Positions 28,289-36,904 of a stretch of 64,000 bases of DNA are shown piece by piece; position 1 is the first letter of the stretch, and the number at the start of each line of letters is the position of its first letter. Source of the DNA: Thermococcus sp. M36 (GTDB taxonomy: Archaea > Methanobacteriota_B > Thermococci > Thermococcales > Thermococcaceae). The stretch is from assembly GCF_012027355.1 (NCBI RefSeq), contig NZ_SNUH01000001.1, positions 558,001 through 622,000 on the forward strand, given 5' to 3'. The position numbers and the translations under genes are program-made. The notes beneath the pieces are model-generated. The model made no database searches and was not told the origin of the DNA. It saw only the letters and a program-made list of their open reading frames with translations.

Positions 28289-28963
28289 ATGGTGAAGGTG
28301 AAGTTTCTCGGCCATGCTGCTTTCCTGATCGAGGGGAGCAAGAAGATCCTGATAGACCCGTTCCTCACGGGCAACCCCAAGGCGGCCGCAAAGCCGGAAG
28401 AGCTTGAGGCAGACCTGATCCTCATAACCCACGCCCACGGAGACCACATCGGCGACGCCGTTGCCATAGCGCAGAGGACCGGGGCAAAGATAGTCGCCAT
28501 GTACGACATAGCCAACTACCTCGTCGAGGGCAACCAGGGGATAACGACCATCGGCATGAACTACGGCCCGACAGAGGTTGACGGGGTTAAGATCGTCCAG
28601 GTTCCGGCCTGGCACTCCAGCAGCGACGGTAAGTACAGCATAGGCAGTGCCTGCGGCTACATCGTCGAGCTCGATGGCGTTAAGATATACCACGCGGGCG
28701 ACACCTTCGTGTTCAGGGACATGGAGCTCTTTAACGAGCTCTACGGGCCCATTGACGTCGCACTCCTCCCGATAGGCGGACACTTCACCATGGGGCCGAG
28801 GGAGGCAGCCAAGGCCGTCGAGCTGTTGAAGCCCAAGAGGGTCGTCCCCATGCACTACAGCACCTGGCCTCCAATTTCAGCAGACCCGGAGGAGTTTAAG
28901 AGGCGGGTTGGCGACAGGGCCGAAGTCGTCGTCCTTGAACCCGGAGAGGAGCTTGAACTCTGA
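28289..28963 (+). CDS. UPF0173 metal-dependent hydrolase (MBL fold)
   Basis: A 224-residue compact metallo-beta-lactamase-fold protein of the UPF0173 family. It has LGHAAFLIEG, ILIDPFLTGNP, the metal motif LITHAHGDHIGD (H-x-H-x-D-H), VPAWHSSS, IYHAGDTFVFRDMEL and PMHYSTWP. Length is typical. The physiological substrate is unknown. The start at 28289 is chosen for the GAGGTGATAGCG leader. It stands alone between divergent and downstream genes with its own promoter. Confidence 0.88.
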   Translation: MVKVKFLGHAAFLIEGSKKILIDPFLTGNPKAAAKPEELEADLILITHAHGDHIGDAVAIAQRTGAKIVAMYDIANYLVEGNQGITTIGMNYGPTEVDGVKIVQVPAWHSSSDGKYSIGSACGYIVELDGVKIYHAGDTFVFRDMELFNELYGPIDVALLPIGGHFTMGPREAAKAVELLKPKRVVPMHYSTWPPISADPEEFKRRVGDRAEVVVLEPGEELEL

Positions 28964-29127
28964 TCATACCGGGACTCTTCCGGGCTTCTTTTCCCGTTTT
29001 AAGCCGTCCAAGGTTGGCCAGCCCCTGCGGCGGGTGCCCGGCGTTTTGCGCGGGGAGCTGTACATACTCCAGAATCCCTGTGCAGTGGGCCTTTTGAATC
29101 ACAGAACTTCCCCTCCGGCGTTCTGAA

Positions 29128-29147
29128 CCGAAAAACCTTTTTAAGGG
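29128..29147 (+). promoter_or_regulatory. Promoter of the ectodomain-winged-helix regulator
   Basis: CCGAAAAACCTTTTTAAGG is a BRE plus TATA-like box 31-50 bases ahead of the ATG at 29178; GGTGGTGGA serves as ribosome-binding site. Confidence 0.55.
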
Positions 29148-29177
29148 CCTCGTACTACTCCCCGTTTAGGTGGTGGA

Positions 29178-30182
29178 ATGGTAAAAAGGGCCGTCGCTGT
29201 AGCGTTCATCGTGCTGGTGCTCTCGTCCTTCCTGATCCCCCACGCGTCTGCCCAGAACGGTGAGGGCGTGCCGAAGTACGACCTCATAATCGTGAGGAAC
29301 GACGACCTTATCGACTACATCGTCGCGCTCCCCTACGCCAAGATGCTCGACGTCCCGATCCTTCCTGTGAACCCGAAGGAGCTGGATCCCGGCACCATTG
29401 CCCAGCTCCAGAGCTATGCCCAGTTCGGGTGGAACCACGTCCTGATAATAGGCGATTCCCAAGCGGTCAGCGACAGGGTTCAGGACGAGCTCCTCAACAT
29501 GGGATTCACTGTTGAGAGAATAGGTGGCGCCGTCAGAACCGAAACTGCCGCGAAGCTTGCCCTCCAGTTCTACCCCAACGGCTACGAGACCGTTGTGGTC
29601 GCCAGCTCAAGCGACTACGGCTCCGCACTGGCGGCGGCGAGGTGGGCAATGATATACGGCTACCCCCTACTCCTCACCCAGGAAGATGCACTCTCAGACT
29701 CAACAGCAAACGCTCTGAAAAAGCTCAACCCGAAGCTGGTGCTCCTCATGGGGGCCGGGATGTCCAAAGATGTTGAGGCGAAAATCAGATCCATGGGCTA
29801 CGAGACGTACTGGTACAGGGAAAACCTCAAAATAGAGATCCCAGAACAGCCGAAAAGAACGGACTGGGCGGCCATAGCTATGGCCGTTATTCTTTCCCTG
29901 GCAGTAGCGGTTCCGGTTTCCATATACTATGCCAAGAAGCGCTGGGCCACCAACAGGGTGCCAATAGAAGTGCTCACCGAGAAGGAGCGCATAGTCGTCA
30001 AAGCGATACTTGAAAAGGGCGGGACTGTCAAGCAGGAGGAGCTCCCGGAGATGACCGGCTATTCAAGGCCCACGATAAGCAGGATAATCCAGGAGCTTGA
30101 GAAAAAGCAACTGGTGGAGAGGGAGAAGGTCGGCAAGACGTTCACGGTGAAGCTCACAAAGGAGATAGTGATCAGGGATTGA
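29178..30182 (+). CDS. Membrane-anchored regulator: extracellular CWB2-like domain, one TM helix, cytoplasmic winged helix
   Basis: A 334-residue protein with an unusual architecture. Residues 1-25 are a signal peptide (hydrophobic core, cleavage near ASA-QN). Residues about 34-210 form Rossmann-like repeats resembling cell-wall-binding repeat 2: YDLIIVRNDDLIDYIVALP, WNHVLIIGDSQAVSD, ETVVVASSSDYGSALAAARW and LVLLMGAG. Residues 230-251 are a transmembrane helix, and 262-334 are a winged helix (LTEKERIVVKAILEKGG, YSRPTISRIIQELEKKQLVER). The predicted topology puts the sensor outside and the DNA-binding domain inside: a one-component transmembrane regulator. The signal sensed and its targets are unknown. 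Confidence 0.8.
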   Translation: MVKRAVAVAFIVLVLSSFLIPHASAQNGEGVPKYDLIIVRNDDLIDYIVALPYAKMLDVPILPVNPKELDPGTIAQLQSYAQFGWNHVLIIGDSQAVSDRVQDELLNMGFTVERIGGAVRTETAAKLALQFYPNGYETVVVASSSDYGSALAAARWAMIYGYPLLLTQEDALSDSTANALKKLNPKLVLLMGAGMSKDVEAKIRSMGYETYWYRENLKIEIPEQPKRTDWAAIAMAVILSLAVAVPVSIYYAKKRWATNRVPIEVLTEKERIVVKAILEKGGTVKQEELPEMTGYSRPTISRIIQELEKKQLVEREKVGKTFTVKLTKEIVIRD

Positions 30183-30245
30183 CGGTCGGCAAGCCCGAAC
30201 CCGCTCATCACTTTTTCAGCCCTGGCCGTTTTCCTCATCCCAAGA
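30183..30245 (-). ncRNA. Weak candidate C/D box sRNA
   Basis: On the - strand a GGGATGA box (30235-30241) is followed by 15 bases, CTGA (30216-30219), 4 bases, a perfect GTGATGA (30205-30211) and, after 15 bases, a variant CCGA (30186-30189). The internal D'/C' pair is convincing; the terminal C and D boxes each deviate by one base. It lies in a short convergent intergenic stretch. Confidence 0.3.
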
Positions 30246-30263
30246 AAAAAAGAACGTGCAGGA

Positions 30264-30422
30264 TCACTTCCTGAAGAGATGGCCGTGCGCCCTGTTGACG
30301 TGCCTTATGTAGTCCCTGCTCCTGCGGAAGACCATACCGCACCTGGGGCAGCGGAAGTAGAGCTCTCCGTCCCTGTCCTTGAATCTGACGGCCTTCAGCA
30401 CCGCCATCTCCTCCACCCCCAT
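30264..30422 (-). CDS. C2H2 zinc-finger microprotein, 52 residues
   Basis: A short frame from ATG 30422 to TGA at 30264 encodes [20 protein letters not shown] followed by VNRAHGHLF: a C-x2-C-x12-H-x4-H-type finger in the second half. Small single-finger proteins of this sort are common in Thermococcales and may bind nucleic acids. An internal ATG at 30407 (MAVLKAVRF) is an alternative start giving 47 residues. GC content and codon use match the neighbours, and the larger overlapping frame on the same strand is arginine/glycine-rich and not protein-like. Confidence 0.7.
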   Translation of the reverse strand: MGVEEMAVLKAVRFKDRDGELYFRCPRCGMVFRRSRDYIRHVNRAHGHLFRK

Positions 30423-30455
30423 CGCCCGTAGGAGATTGAATTTTTAAGGTTTGCG

Positions 30456-31298
30456 TCATGCCCATATCCTGTTGCCCTTGACCTTGAGGTATCCCAGCGT
30501 CTGCAACTCCTTCAGGAAGTCCTCTATAGCTTCCTCGTCGAAGTATATGTTGAGCCTCTCATGCTCCCCCTCAACCACTATCGGCTCCCGCTCAAGAAGG
30601 GCCTCTATGAGCTCGTTCTTCCTCCTGTGCTTTCCAGCGAGCTCTAGGATTACGTCTGCGAGAACCGAGCGGGCTATGCCGTCGAACATGGCCTCGACCA
30701 TGCTCTCCTCGGTAGCGTAGCCCTCGGCTATCTCAAGGGCCGCCTCGACGAGCTCCCTGTCCACTTCCATGACCTCCACGTAGTACCTCTTCTCTAGGGT
30801 GTACTCGGTAACCATGCTCGTCTCAAACAGCTTTTCAATATCCTCAAGGTACTCCTCGACTTCCTCTATGGGGAACCTGAGCTCGACGCGAAGCATGTCC
30901 AGGGGCGGCTTCTCCTTCAGGACTAGCGTCCCGTCCTCCTCGACCGCGGCCCCTGCCTCGATGAGGGCCGTCACCAGTATCAGCTTTTCCAGGTCAGACT
31001 CATCGAAGAGCTCTTCAAGGGATTTTCTACCGCCGATCTCCCAGTCCCCCATCATGTCCTCGTAGGAGGACTTCAGCTCCTCAAGGGACTCCTCAACGGG
31101 GGGTATCTCCTCGGCACGCTCAAGAAGCTCCGCGTACGTCCCTTTGAGGATTATGTAGTGGGACACCTCAGGATAAACCTCCTCCCGCGTCCGGTTCATG
31201 ATGCCCGCCCTGCTGAGCTCCCTCGAAAGTGAGTTCATATCCTCCCTGCTCAGAACCTCCAGCCTCAAGCCTCTCACCGGTGTAATAAAAGGGTACAA
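30456..31298 (-). CDS. Unknown conserved protein, 280 residues
   Basis: Not recognised. It is acidic and helical, with many Glu-rich amphipathic segments (VEESLEELKSSYEDMMGDWE, FPIEEVEEYLEDIEKLFE), and its C terminus (EEAIEDFLKELQTLGYLKVKGNRIWA) looks like a winged helix. There are no transmembrane segments. It starts 4 bases after the 215-residue membrane protein gene on the same strand, so both belong to one transcript, possibly with the glycosyltransferase and prenyltransferase genes upstream. Confidence 0.6.
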   Translation of the reverse strand: MYPFITPVRGLRLEVLSREDMNSLSRELSRAGIMNRTREEVYPEVSHYIILKGTYAELLERAEEIPPVEESLEELKSSYEDMMGDWEIGGRKSLEELFDESDLEKLILVTALIEAGAAVEEDGTLVLKEKPPLDMLRVELRFPIEEVEEYLEDIEKLFETSMVTEYTLEKRYYVEVMEVDRELVEAALEIAEGYATEESMVEAMFDGIARSVLADVILELAGKHRRKNELIEALLEREPIVVEGEHERLNIYFDEEAIEDFLKELQTLGYLKVKGNRIWA

Positions 31299-31302
31299 GG
31301 AG

Positions 31303-31950
31303 TTATAACCTTTGGCCCCCGATCAGCTCCAGAAGGAGGGCCCTGACGGGCCGGTTGTTCAGGCGCTCAATGGCCTCTGCAACCTCGTCCCTCAGCTCAG
31401 GACTGTACCTAGTGTACAGGTAGAGAGCGTAGGCAACGATCTTGGGATCGCCCTCCATGGTTCTTTCCATGGCCTCCGCAAGGATCGGATCCCCAAGGAG
31501 GGCGTCCGCGAGGGCCTCCATTGCCCTCAGGTCGTTCTTCTCAACGGCCTCCCGGAAGGGGCGGTAAAAGCGCGAGAGGACGAGCCTCGCGAGGCGTCCC
31601 CTCTCTTCAGCCTCTTCAAGAAGGGTCTTCTCCTCCCTCCTGCCCTGAAGGACGTTATACACTATGGGAAGAGCGACCATCGCGGCGGCAATCACGGCAT
31701 AGGGCAGAATGGGCACACGGACACCGGAGGGTAAGCGGTTCCTTAAGTAGAGGAGAACCAGAAAGCCAATGAAGGCCCATATCCCCAGCAGAAGCAGATA
31801 GTAAAAGGAATGATCCCCCATGTAACCGGAGGGGCCCTGGGGGGCCCCAAACTGTTCCAGATACCTCATCCTCTCCTCCGCAATCTCTATCTCGGCCTGG
31901 AGGCGTTTTATCCGTCGGTCTATCTCGTCGAGTACTTCATCCACGCCCAT
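31303..31950 (-). CDS. Unknown membrane protein with N-terminal coiled coil, 215 residues
   Basis: Not recognised. Residues 1-35 form a coiled coil (VLDEIDRRIKRLQAEIEIAE), then two transmembrane helices (YYLLLLGIWAFIGFLVLLYL and ILPYAVIAAAMVALPIVYNV) separated by a short basic loop, then a cytoplasmic-type helical repeat domain of about 100 residues (LLEEAEERGRLARLVLSRFY; MEALADALLGDPILAEAME) that resembles HEAT/TPR-like repeats. The start at 31950 follows GGTGGTCGGA; the open frame upstream is low-complexity. Genes on both sides are on the same strand. Confidence 0.6.
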   Translation of the reverse strand: MGVDEVLDEIDRRIKRLQAEIEIAEERMRYLEQFGAPQGPSGYMGDHSFYYLLLLGIWAFIGFLVLLYLRNRLPSGVRVPILPYAVIAAAMVALPIVYNVLQGRREEKTLLEEAEERGRLARLVLSRFYRPFREAVEKNDLRAMEALADALLGDPILAEAMERTMEGDPKIVAYALYLYTRYSPELRDEVAEAIERLNNRPVRALLLELIGGQRL

Positions 31951-32049
31951 TCCGACCACCAGCGATAAGCGCCGCTGTCTCCCAGCCCAACACGCCCAGG
32001 AGGCCCCAAACCCCCGCCAAGTACATCTCTCCACCTGCACGGGTCTTCC

Positions 32050-33204
32050 TTAGACCTTTTGGAGCGCGTCCTCATAAGCCTTTTCTATCTCCACCACCAC
32101 CTTTGACCAAGAGTAGCGCTCTTCAACCGCCTTCCTTCCGTTTTCTCCAAGCCTGTGCGCCAGCCTCTCGTCAGACAGAAGTGCTTCCATGGCGCTTCTA
32201 AGGGCAGGTTCGTTTCCAGGGGGGACCAGAAGACCACTTTCGCTCTCCCTGATGACCTCGGGTATGCCGCCAACGTCGGTTGCAACAACAGGTACCCCTG
32301 AGGCCATGGCCTCAAGTATCACAATCCCGAACGCTTCGGCGGTAATGGAGGGGAGAACAAAGAGGTCGGCGATTCCAAAGATCTTCGGAAGCTCCTCGCC
32401 GGGGACGTAGCCCATGAACCTAACCCTGTCATCCATCCTGAGGAACCTCGCCTGGGCCTTCAGGAACGGGAGCATCTCCCCCGAGCCCACCATGAGCAGG
32501 GTCACATCGTCGTTGCTCCTCGTGATGTCCTGGAATGCATTAAGGAGAACGTGAGGGCCCTTCCTGGGCGACATCCTGCTTACGTACAGAACAACCCTGC
32601 CCTCCAGGCCCAGTTCATCTTTTACTGCCTCCTTCTCTTCCCTGGAAAGGGGCCTGAAGCGCCCGTCATCAACCCCGTTGGGGATCACCCTGACCGGCAC
32701 GTCGGTAAAGTGGCCTATAAACGCCCCGGCGGCCCTGCTCACAGCTATTATCTCGTGGGGGTACTTCAGGTACCTGCTGAAGAGGGGGATCGTGAGACCT
32801 AGTGCCTCCCACAGCCGGGACTCGTAGGAAAAGGATATGCTGTGTGTTGTCAGCAGTGTCGCCTTTCCCATATTCCTACCTGCCTTTACCGCTTTAAGGG
32901 CCAGCGGCGTGAAGGCGTGGTGGGAGTGGACAACGTCGCAGTCCTGGAGGAAGCTCCCCATTTCCTTGCTGGAAACCACAGACTGCCCCAGGTTTATTCC
33001 CAGCACCGGGCTCACCCTGCCGGGCACCCTGACCAGCTCTATCCCATACTCCGCGAGCTCCCCCTCCTTCCCGGTTTCCAGATCGTTGGTCACTATTGAG
33101 ACCTCGTGTCCCCTCCCAGCGAGCTTCAGGGCAAGGCTGTGGATGTGGCTGGCGACACCGCCGATCTTCGGGTAGTACCAGTCGCTTACGAGCGCTATTC
33201 TCAT
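32050..33204 (-). CDS. Family 4 glycosyltransferase
   Basis: A 384-residue GT-B glycosyltransferase of the PIG-A/PimA type. N-terminal VSDWYYPKIGGVASHIHSLA is the acceptor-binding start, VVHSHHAFTPLALKA and VIPNGVDDGRF the linker, and EAFGIVILEAMASGVPVVAT the donor-nucleotide E-x7-E motif. It probably adds a sugar to a lipid such as an archaetidylinositol or polyprenyl carrier. The ATG directly abuts the UbiA stop codon, so the two genes are coupled and may act on the same lipid. Confidence 0.88.
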   Translation of the reverse strand: MRIALVSDWYYPKIGGVASHIHSLALKLAGRGHEVSIVTNDLETGKEGELAEYGIELVRVPGRVSPVLGINLGQSVVSSKEMGSFLQDCDVVHSHHAFTPLALKAVKAGRNMGKATLLTTHSISFSYESRLWEALGLTIPLFSRYLKYPHEIIAVSRAAGAFIGHFTDVPVRVIPNGVDDGRFRPLSREEKEAVKDELGLEGRVVLYVSRMSPRKGPHVLLNAFQDITRSNDDVTLLMVGSGEMLPFLKAQARFLRMDDRVRFMGYVPGEELPKIFGIADLFVLPSITAEAFGIVILEAMASGVPVVATDVGGIPEVIRESESGLLVPPGNEPALRSAMEALLSDERLAHRLGENGRKAVEERYSWSKVVVEIEKAYEDALQKV

Positions 33205-33996
33205 TCAGACCACCGCCCCCAGCGCATGGAACACCAAGAGTACAACAACCGCGGCATCGCTCAGCCTGTAGTTGTCCCTGAACCCGTAAAACGCCCCTCC
33301 AACCAGCCCAAGCACAGGGTTCAGGGCCGCGAGAAGGAGGACGAGGGTAAGGCCCGAAAAAACTGCAACTAGGGTCTCCGAACGCCTCTTCCCTATGACT
33401 GCAGGCGTGGTTCTTAGGCCGGCGGAGAGATCGCTTTCATAGTCCTCAAGGTGGTTCCTGAGCTCCAGAGAGAAAGAGTAGAGGCCCACTGCTGCCGCTA
33501 TGAGCAGTTCGTTTTTTGAGAGGGTGCCGTCCACCAGAGACCCGTATACGAAGGGCAGGAATCCAAAGAACAGCCCGTGCACCAGGACGTCCAGGGCAGG
33601 TCTGGCCTTGAGCCTCGGGGGTGCGGAGTACACGGTGGCTAGGAAGACCATCGAGAGGTACACGACGAACGACGGCCAGCTAAGGGTGTACGCAAGGAGC
33701 GTGCCCAGGAGGGAGAGGGACAGGGATGTCACGATTCCCTCCCGGAAAGTGAGCTCTCCCGACGCCACGGGATTTTTATGCAGCTTCCGGGGATTTTTTG
33801 AGTCGGTATCAACATCAAAACAGTTGTTTATCGAAAATGAGTACCACACAAACAGCACTCCAGCCAGGAAGGAGACCGCCGCGGCCCCCTCGAGCCCTGG
33901 CCGGTAGTTCATGAGAATGGCGAGGCCTATGAGGGCCACGTACGCTCGCCCGTCCAACGGCCGGAGATTCTTAACGATCGCAGTAATGGATGCCAT
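33205..33996 (-). CDS. UbiA-family prenyltransferase
   Basis: An integral membrane prenyltransferase of 263 residues with about eight helices. The first Asp-rich motif is NNCFDVDTDSKNP and the second is RNHLEDYESDLSAGLRTTPA. Members join polyprenyl diphosphates to aromatic rings, glycerol phosphate or sugar phosphates; the particular acceptor cannot be told. Geranylgeranylglyceryl phosphate synthase-type and decaprenyl-phosphoribose-type activities are both possible. GGTGGTATATCAC precedes the ATG at 33996. Coupling to a GT4 suggests a glycolipid. Confidence 0.83.
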   Translation of the reverse strand: MASITAIVKNLRPLDGRAYVALIGLAILMNYRPGLEGAAAVSFLAGVLFVWYSFSINNCFDVDTDSKNPRKLHKNPVASGELTFREGIVTSLSLSLLGTLLAYTLSWPSFVVYLSMVFLATVYSAPPRLKARPALDVLVHGLFFGFLPFVYGSLVDGTLSKNELLIAAAVGLYSFSLELRNHLEDYESDLSAGLRTTPAVIGKRRSETLVAVFSGLTLVLLLAALNPVLGLVGGAFYGFRDNYRLSDAAVVVLLVFHALGAVV

Positions 33997-34081
33997 GTGA
34001 TATACCACCCTCTCCCCACTGGGCACCGCACTTATAAATGTTCCCCGAAAGGGCGTGTTAAAAAGGAAGTCGTGGAGGGGA

Positions 34082-34930
34082 TCACTCCGACTCAAGAAGC
34101 TTCCTGACGTACCTCGGCATCTGGAACAGAGTTTCGTGCCTCTCAGGGTCGTAGTATTTGAGTTCAAGCTTTGCCGCACGCCCAAGGTCAACTTTTGTGA
34201 AGTCCACGTCGCCCTTGACGCCGACCAGGAAACTCCACGGAGAGGCGTAGCCTATAACCGGGAAGCTGAAGTAATAAACGCGGTCAAAGACGCTCTTCAT
34301 AGCCCTGTACGCGTCGAGGAGCTCGTTCGTGAACAGGTAAACGCTCCCGGCCTGGGTGATGTATAGTCCCCTCTCGTTCAGCTTCTCGTAGGCGTCGCGG
34401 TAGAACTCCTCACTAAAGAGGAGCTTCGCCGGACCAACGGGATCTGTGGAGTCGACTATGATGACGTCAAAGCGCTCTTCCGTCTCCCGAAGGTATTTCA
34501 CACCGTCGCCGACCATTACCTCGGCCCGGGGGTCTTCAAAGGCTCCCCTTGCAACGTTGAGGTAGAGCTTCGACGCCTCGATAACCATGTCGTCAATTTC
34601 CACCATCACCGCCCTGTCCACAGTCTCGTGCCTCAGAACCTCCCGCAGTGTGCCCCCGTCGCCCCCGCCTATTACGAGAACCCTCCGCGGGTTCGGGTGG
34701 GCAAGCATGACCGGATGGACCAGCGGTTCGTGGTAGCTCTCCTCACCCTCCTCAACGAGCTGGACGGTGCCGTCGAGAACGAGAAGCTTGCCGAATCCCT
34801 CCGTCTCGTATAGTTCGAGCCTCTGATACTTCGTCTGCGTCTCAAAGAGCCTCTCCTTGACCTTAAAGCCGACACCGTAACCGCGAGGGTACCACTCGAT
34901 GAAAGCCCTTTCCTTCTCGTTGTATCCCAT
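34082..34930 (-). CDS. speE: Polyamine aminopropyltransferase (agmatine/spermidine synthase type)
   Basis: A 282-residue aminopropyltransferase very similar to T. kodakarensis TK0147, which makes N1-aminopropylagmatine from agmatine and decarboxylated SAM, a precursor of spermidine and longer polyamines. It has [20 protein letters not shown], the GGGDGG SAM-type loop ([16 protein letters not shown]) and [18 protein letters not shown]. The ATG at 34930 ([10 protein letters not shown]) follows GGTGAGACTC. The pyruvoyl arginine decarboxylase gene, which makes agmatine, lies just upstream on the same strand. Confidence 0.92.
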   Translation of the reverse strand: MGYNEKERAFIEWYPRGYGVGFKVKERLFETQTKYQRLELYETEGFGKLLVLDGTVQLVEEGEESYHEPLVHPVMLAHPNPRRVLVIGGGDGGTLREVLRHETVDRAVMVEIDDMVIEASKLYLNVARGAFEDPRAEVMVGDGVKYLRETEERFDVIIVDSTDPVGPAKLLFSEEFYRDAYEKLNERGLYITQAGSVYLFTNELLDAYRAMKSVFDRVYYFSFPVIGYASPWSFLVGVKGDVDFTKVDLGRAAKLELKYYDPERHETLFQMPRYVRKLLESE

Positions 34931-35040
34931 GAGTCTCACCGCTTTAAGGTTGGGGATTGTGTTTTAAAGCTTAAGGTTTACGCACCGGTAGAAAGGAGCC
35001 TGCCCCCGTTCGGGGAATGGATGAAATAAGAAAGTGCAGG

Positions 35041-35514
35041 TCAGTAGGGGAACATGACGACGACTGCGAGGGCCGCTGCCGGCTTGTCCCTGACGGTTAT
35101 GCTCGCGCTGGCAACGCGGAACTCTGCCAGCTTCCAGCCCCTCTGCCTGAACCCCTCCTCGACCATCTTCCTGACCATCTCCTCCGCCTCTTCCTTGGTG
35201 CAGTAGCCGGAGTACTCGTAGATGAGGCCGCCCTCGTTGCCCTCACTGATGCCTATTCCGAGCGCCGCGCTGATGGTCATCCCGGGCTCGTCGCTCTCTA
35301 TGTGGGCGTAGACTGTGGGAAGGAGCATGCCTATGGGCACGTCCGGAACCTCTCTGATCCACTCAATGTGGGCCGGGATGACACTGCTCAGCTTAACGAG
35401 ATTGACGTTCCCTATCCCAAGCTTGAGGAGTGCGTTGTCAAAGGCGTTGAGCTTAGTCCCACCCTCTGCAGCGGCGGCTCCTATAAAAGCCCTCTTGGGC
35501 GTTGTCCAGCTCAT
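35041..35514 (-). CDS. pdaD: Pyruvoyl-dependent arginine decarboxylase
   Basis: A 157-residue proenzyme that cuts itself between S43 and S44 in VKLSSVIPAHIEW, leaving a pyruvoyl group at the new N terminus of the alpha chain. It converts arginine to agmatine, the first step of Thermococcus polyamine synthesis. Other family marks are AFDNALLKLGIGNVN and GEGG-like NEGGLIYEYSG. It lies about 110 bases upstream of speE, so one pathway is encoded here. Confidence 0.93.
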   Translation of the reverse strand: MSWTTPKRAFIGAAAAEGGTKLNAFDNALLKLGIGNVNLVKLSSVIPAHIEWIREVPDVPIGMLLPTVYAHIESDEPGMTISAALGIGISEGNEGGLIYEYSGYCTKEEAEEMVRKMVEEGFRQRGWKLAEFRVASASITVRDKPAAALAVVVMFPY

Positions 35515-35678
35515 CTCGGCTTCCTCCTCCCGGTTCTCACAGGTTAGATGACTTTAGACCGTACCTCGATTTGTCTACTCCCTAATCTGACGGGGTCTTA
35601 AAAACGTTTCCATCCCATTAAAAAAGCCCCACACTCCCTGCATGCTCCCCCTACCCCCATATGATAGCCCCTCTTAGG

Positions 35679-36827
35679 TCACAAGGCCCTGTCGGAGTTC
35701 CTTTCCCGGTAATAGTTCACGGCCCTTCCCAGGGTTGCGGAGGCAAATATACCCATGACGCTCGTGAGCGAGGCCATAGCGTACATGTGCTCGCTCAGCA
35801 CCCCTGACACAAACCCTATCTCTCCGACAAGCAGGCCCAGGACACCGAAGCTTGCTATCCCCGCACCCCTGACGGCGGACGTCAGCGGATCCCCGTGCCT
35901 CACCATCACCGACGATACGACAAGCCTGACGACGTAAACAAAGACAAAGAACTCCACGACGACGAAGGACAGCTCGGTCTCGAAATTCAGGCCACGCCAG
36001 GCGAAGAATATGGGAGCGAAGATGCCGTAGGTAACGCCGCTCACTATCGTGGTCAGCCTGTCGTACTGCTTGGTACCGACAAGGTCGCTGTGCATCATCA
36101 GGCCGGCAAGGAACCCTCCTATGCTGAAGTGGAGCCCTAGCTCCTCACTGACAAATGCGAGGGACGTCGAAAAAACCATGAAAAGCCCAAAAACGGCCTC
36201 ATCACTCTTAAGTCTCCTGAGGAATCGGATTATCATAACCTTGTGCCTTATTCCAATTATATAATTCAGGTACAGTATGATACCTATGAAGAAGGCATCC
36301 TTGAGAACGCTCTCAAGGATGGGCAGGTAGTTCCCAGGGTTCTCGTGCACCCTCACCATCACATAAACGATGAACAGGCTCATTACCTCGCTTATAACTG
36401 CGTAAGACAGGGCGACGTGGATGAAGTCCTCACCGAAGAACCTCTTCAGACGGAGGACTATCGGCGCCGAGGCCGTGGACAGTATCGCGGCCACTATTAT
36501 AGTGTCCGAGCTTAACCTCCACCCCGCAAAGGGGAGCGTTAGGACGAGCATTGTCAGGTACGTGACGACGTACAGGGGCACTGTTTTCCTGCCCGCATAA
36601 TGGAGCTCTTCGGGAGTGACCTCAAGGCCAGCGGATATCATAAGGAAGAAAAGCCCGAGCTCGGCCATCAGCTCCATCTGATCCCTGGGCATGTTAATCA
36701 GAAGGGCGCTCAGTGCCATCCCGGCGGTTATCTCCCCAAGAAAGCCAGGATAACCCAGTCTTTCGAAGCCCTCAGCAAGGAGCCTTGCAAAGGCTATGAT
36801 TACAAAGACGTACCCTATGATTTCCAT
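35679..36827 (-). CDS. CPA2-family cation:proton antiporter
   Basis: A 382-residue membrane protein with about 12 helices, of the NapA/KefB-like CPA2 family. Visible marks are GFLGEITAGMALSALLI near the N terminus, LGLFFLMISAGLEVTPEEL, LSTASAPIVLRLKRFFG and FSIGGFLAGLMMHSD. It probably exchanges Na+ or K+ for protons; the classical paired Asp of the ion site is not obvious from motif reading, so specificity is open. It has no C-terminal TrkA-type regulatory domain. It lies divergent from an ACT-domain regulator. Confidence 0.85.
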   Translation of the reverse strand: MEIIGYVFVIIAFARLLAEGFERLGYPGFLGEITAGMALSALLINMPRDQMELMAELGLFFLMISAGLEVTPEELHYAGRKTVPLYVVTYLTMLVLTLPFAGWRLSSDTIIVAAILSTASAPIVLRLKRFFGEDFIHVALSYAVISEVMSLFIVYVMVRVHENPGNYLPILESVLKDAFFIGIILYLNYIIGIRHKVMIIRFLRRLKSDEAVFGLFMVFSTSLAFVSEELGLHFSIGGFLAGLMMHSDLVGTKQYDRLTTIVSGVTYGIFAPIFFAWRGLNFETELSFVVVEFFVFVYVVRLVVSSVMVRHGDPLTSAVRGAGIASFGVLGLLVGEIGFVSGVLSEHMYAMASLTSVMGIFASATLGRAVNYYRERNSDRAL

Positions 36828-36871
36828 GTTGGTTTCCTATGGTGGCTGGGTTAATAATGTTTCCGCTGGGC

Positions 36872-36884
36872 AAGGCTTTTATCA
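36872..36884 (+). promoter_or_regulatory. TATA box for the ACT-domain gene (leaderless)
   Basis: AGGCTTTTATCAA lies 21-33 bases before the ATG at 36905, implying that transcription starts at or near the start codon. No ribosome-binding site is present. Confidence 0.5.
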
Positions 36885-36904
36885 ATTAAATGAGAGCTCC
36901 AATT

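Noticed and set aside
30235-30465. A 76-codon - strand frame over the zinc-finger microprotein
   Set aside because: It is low-complexity Gly/Arg/Gln without motifs, while the other frame gives a proper C2H2 finger.
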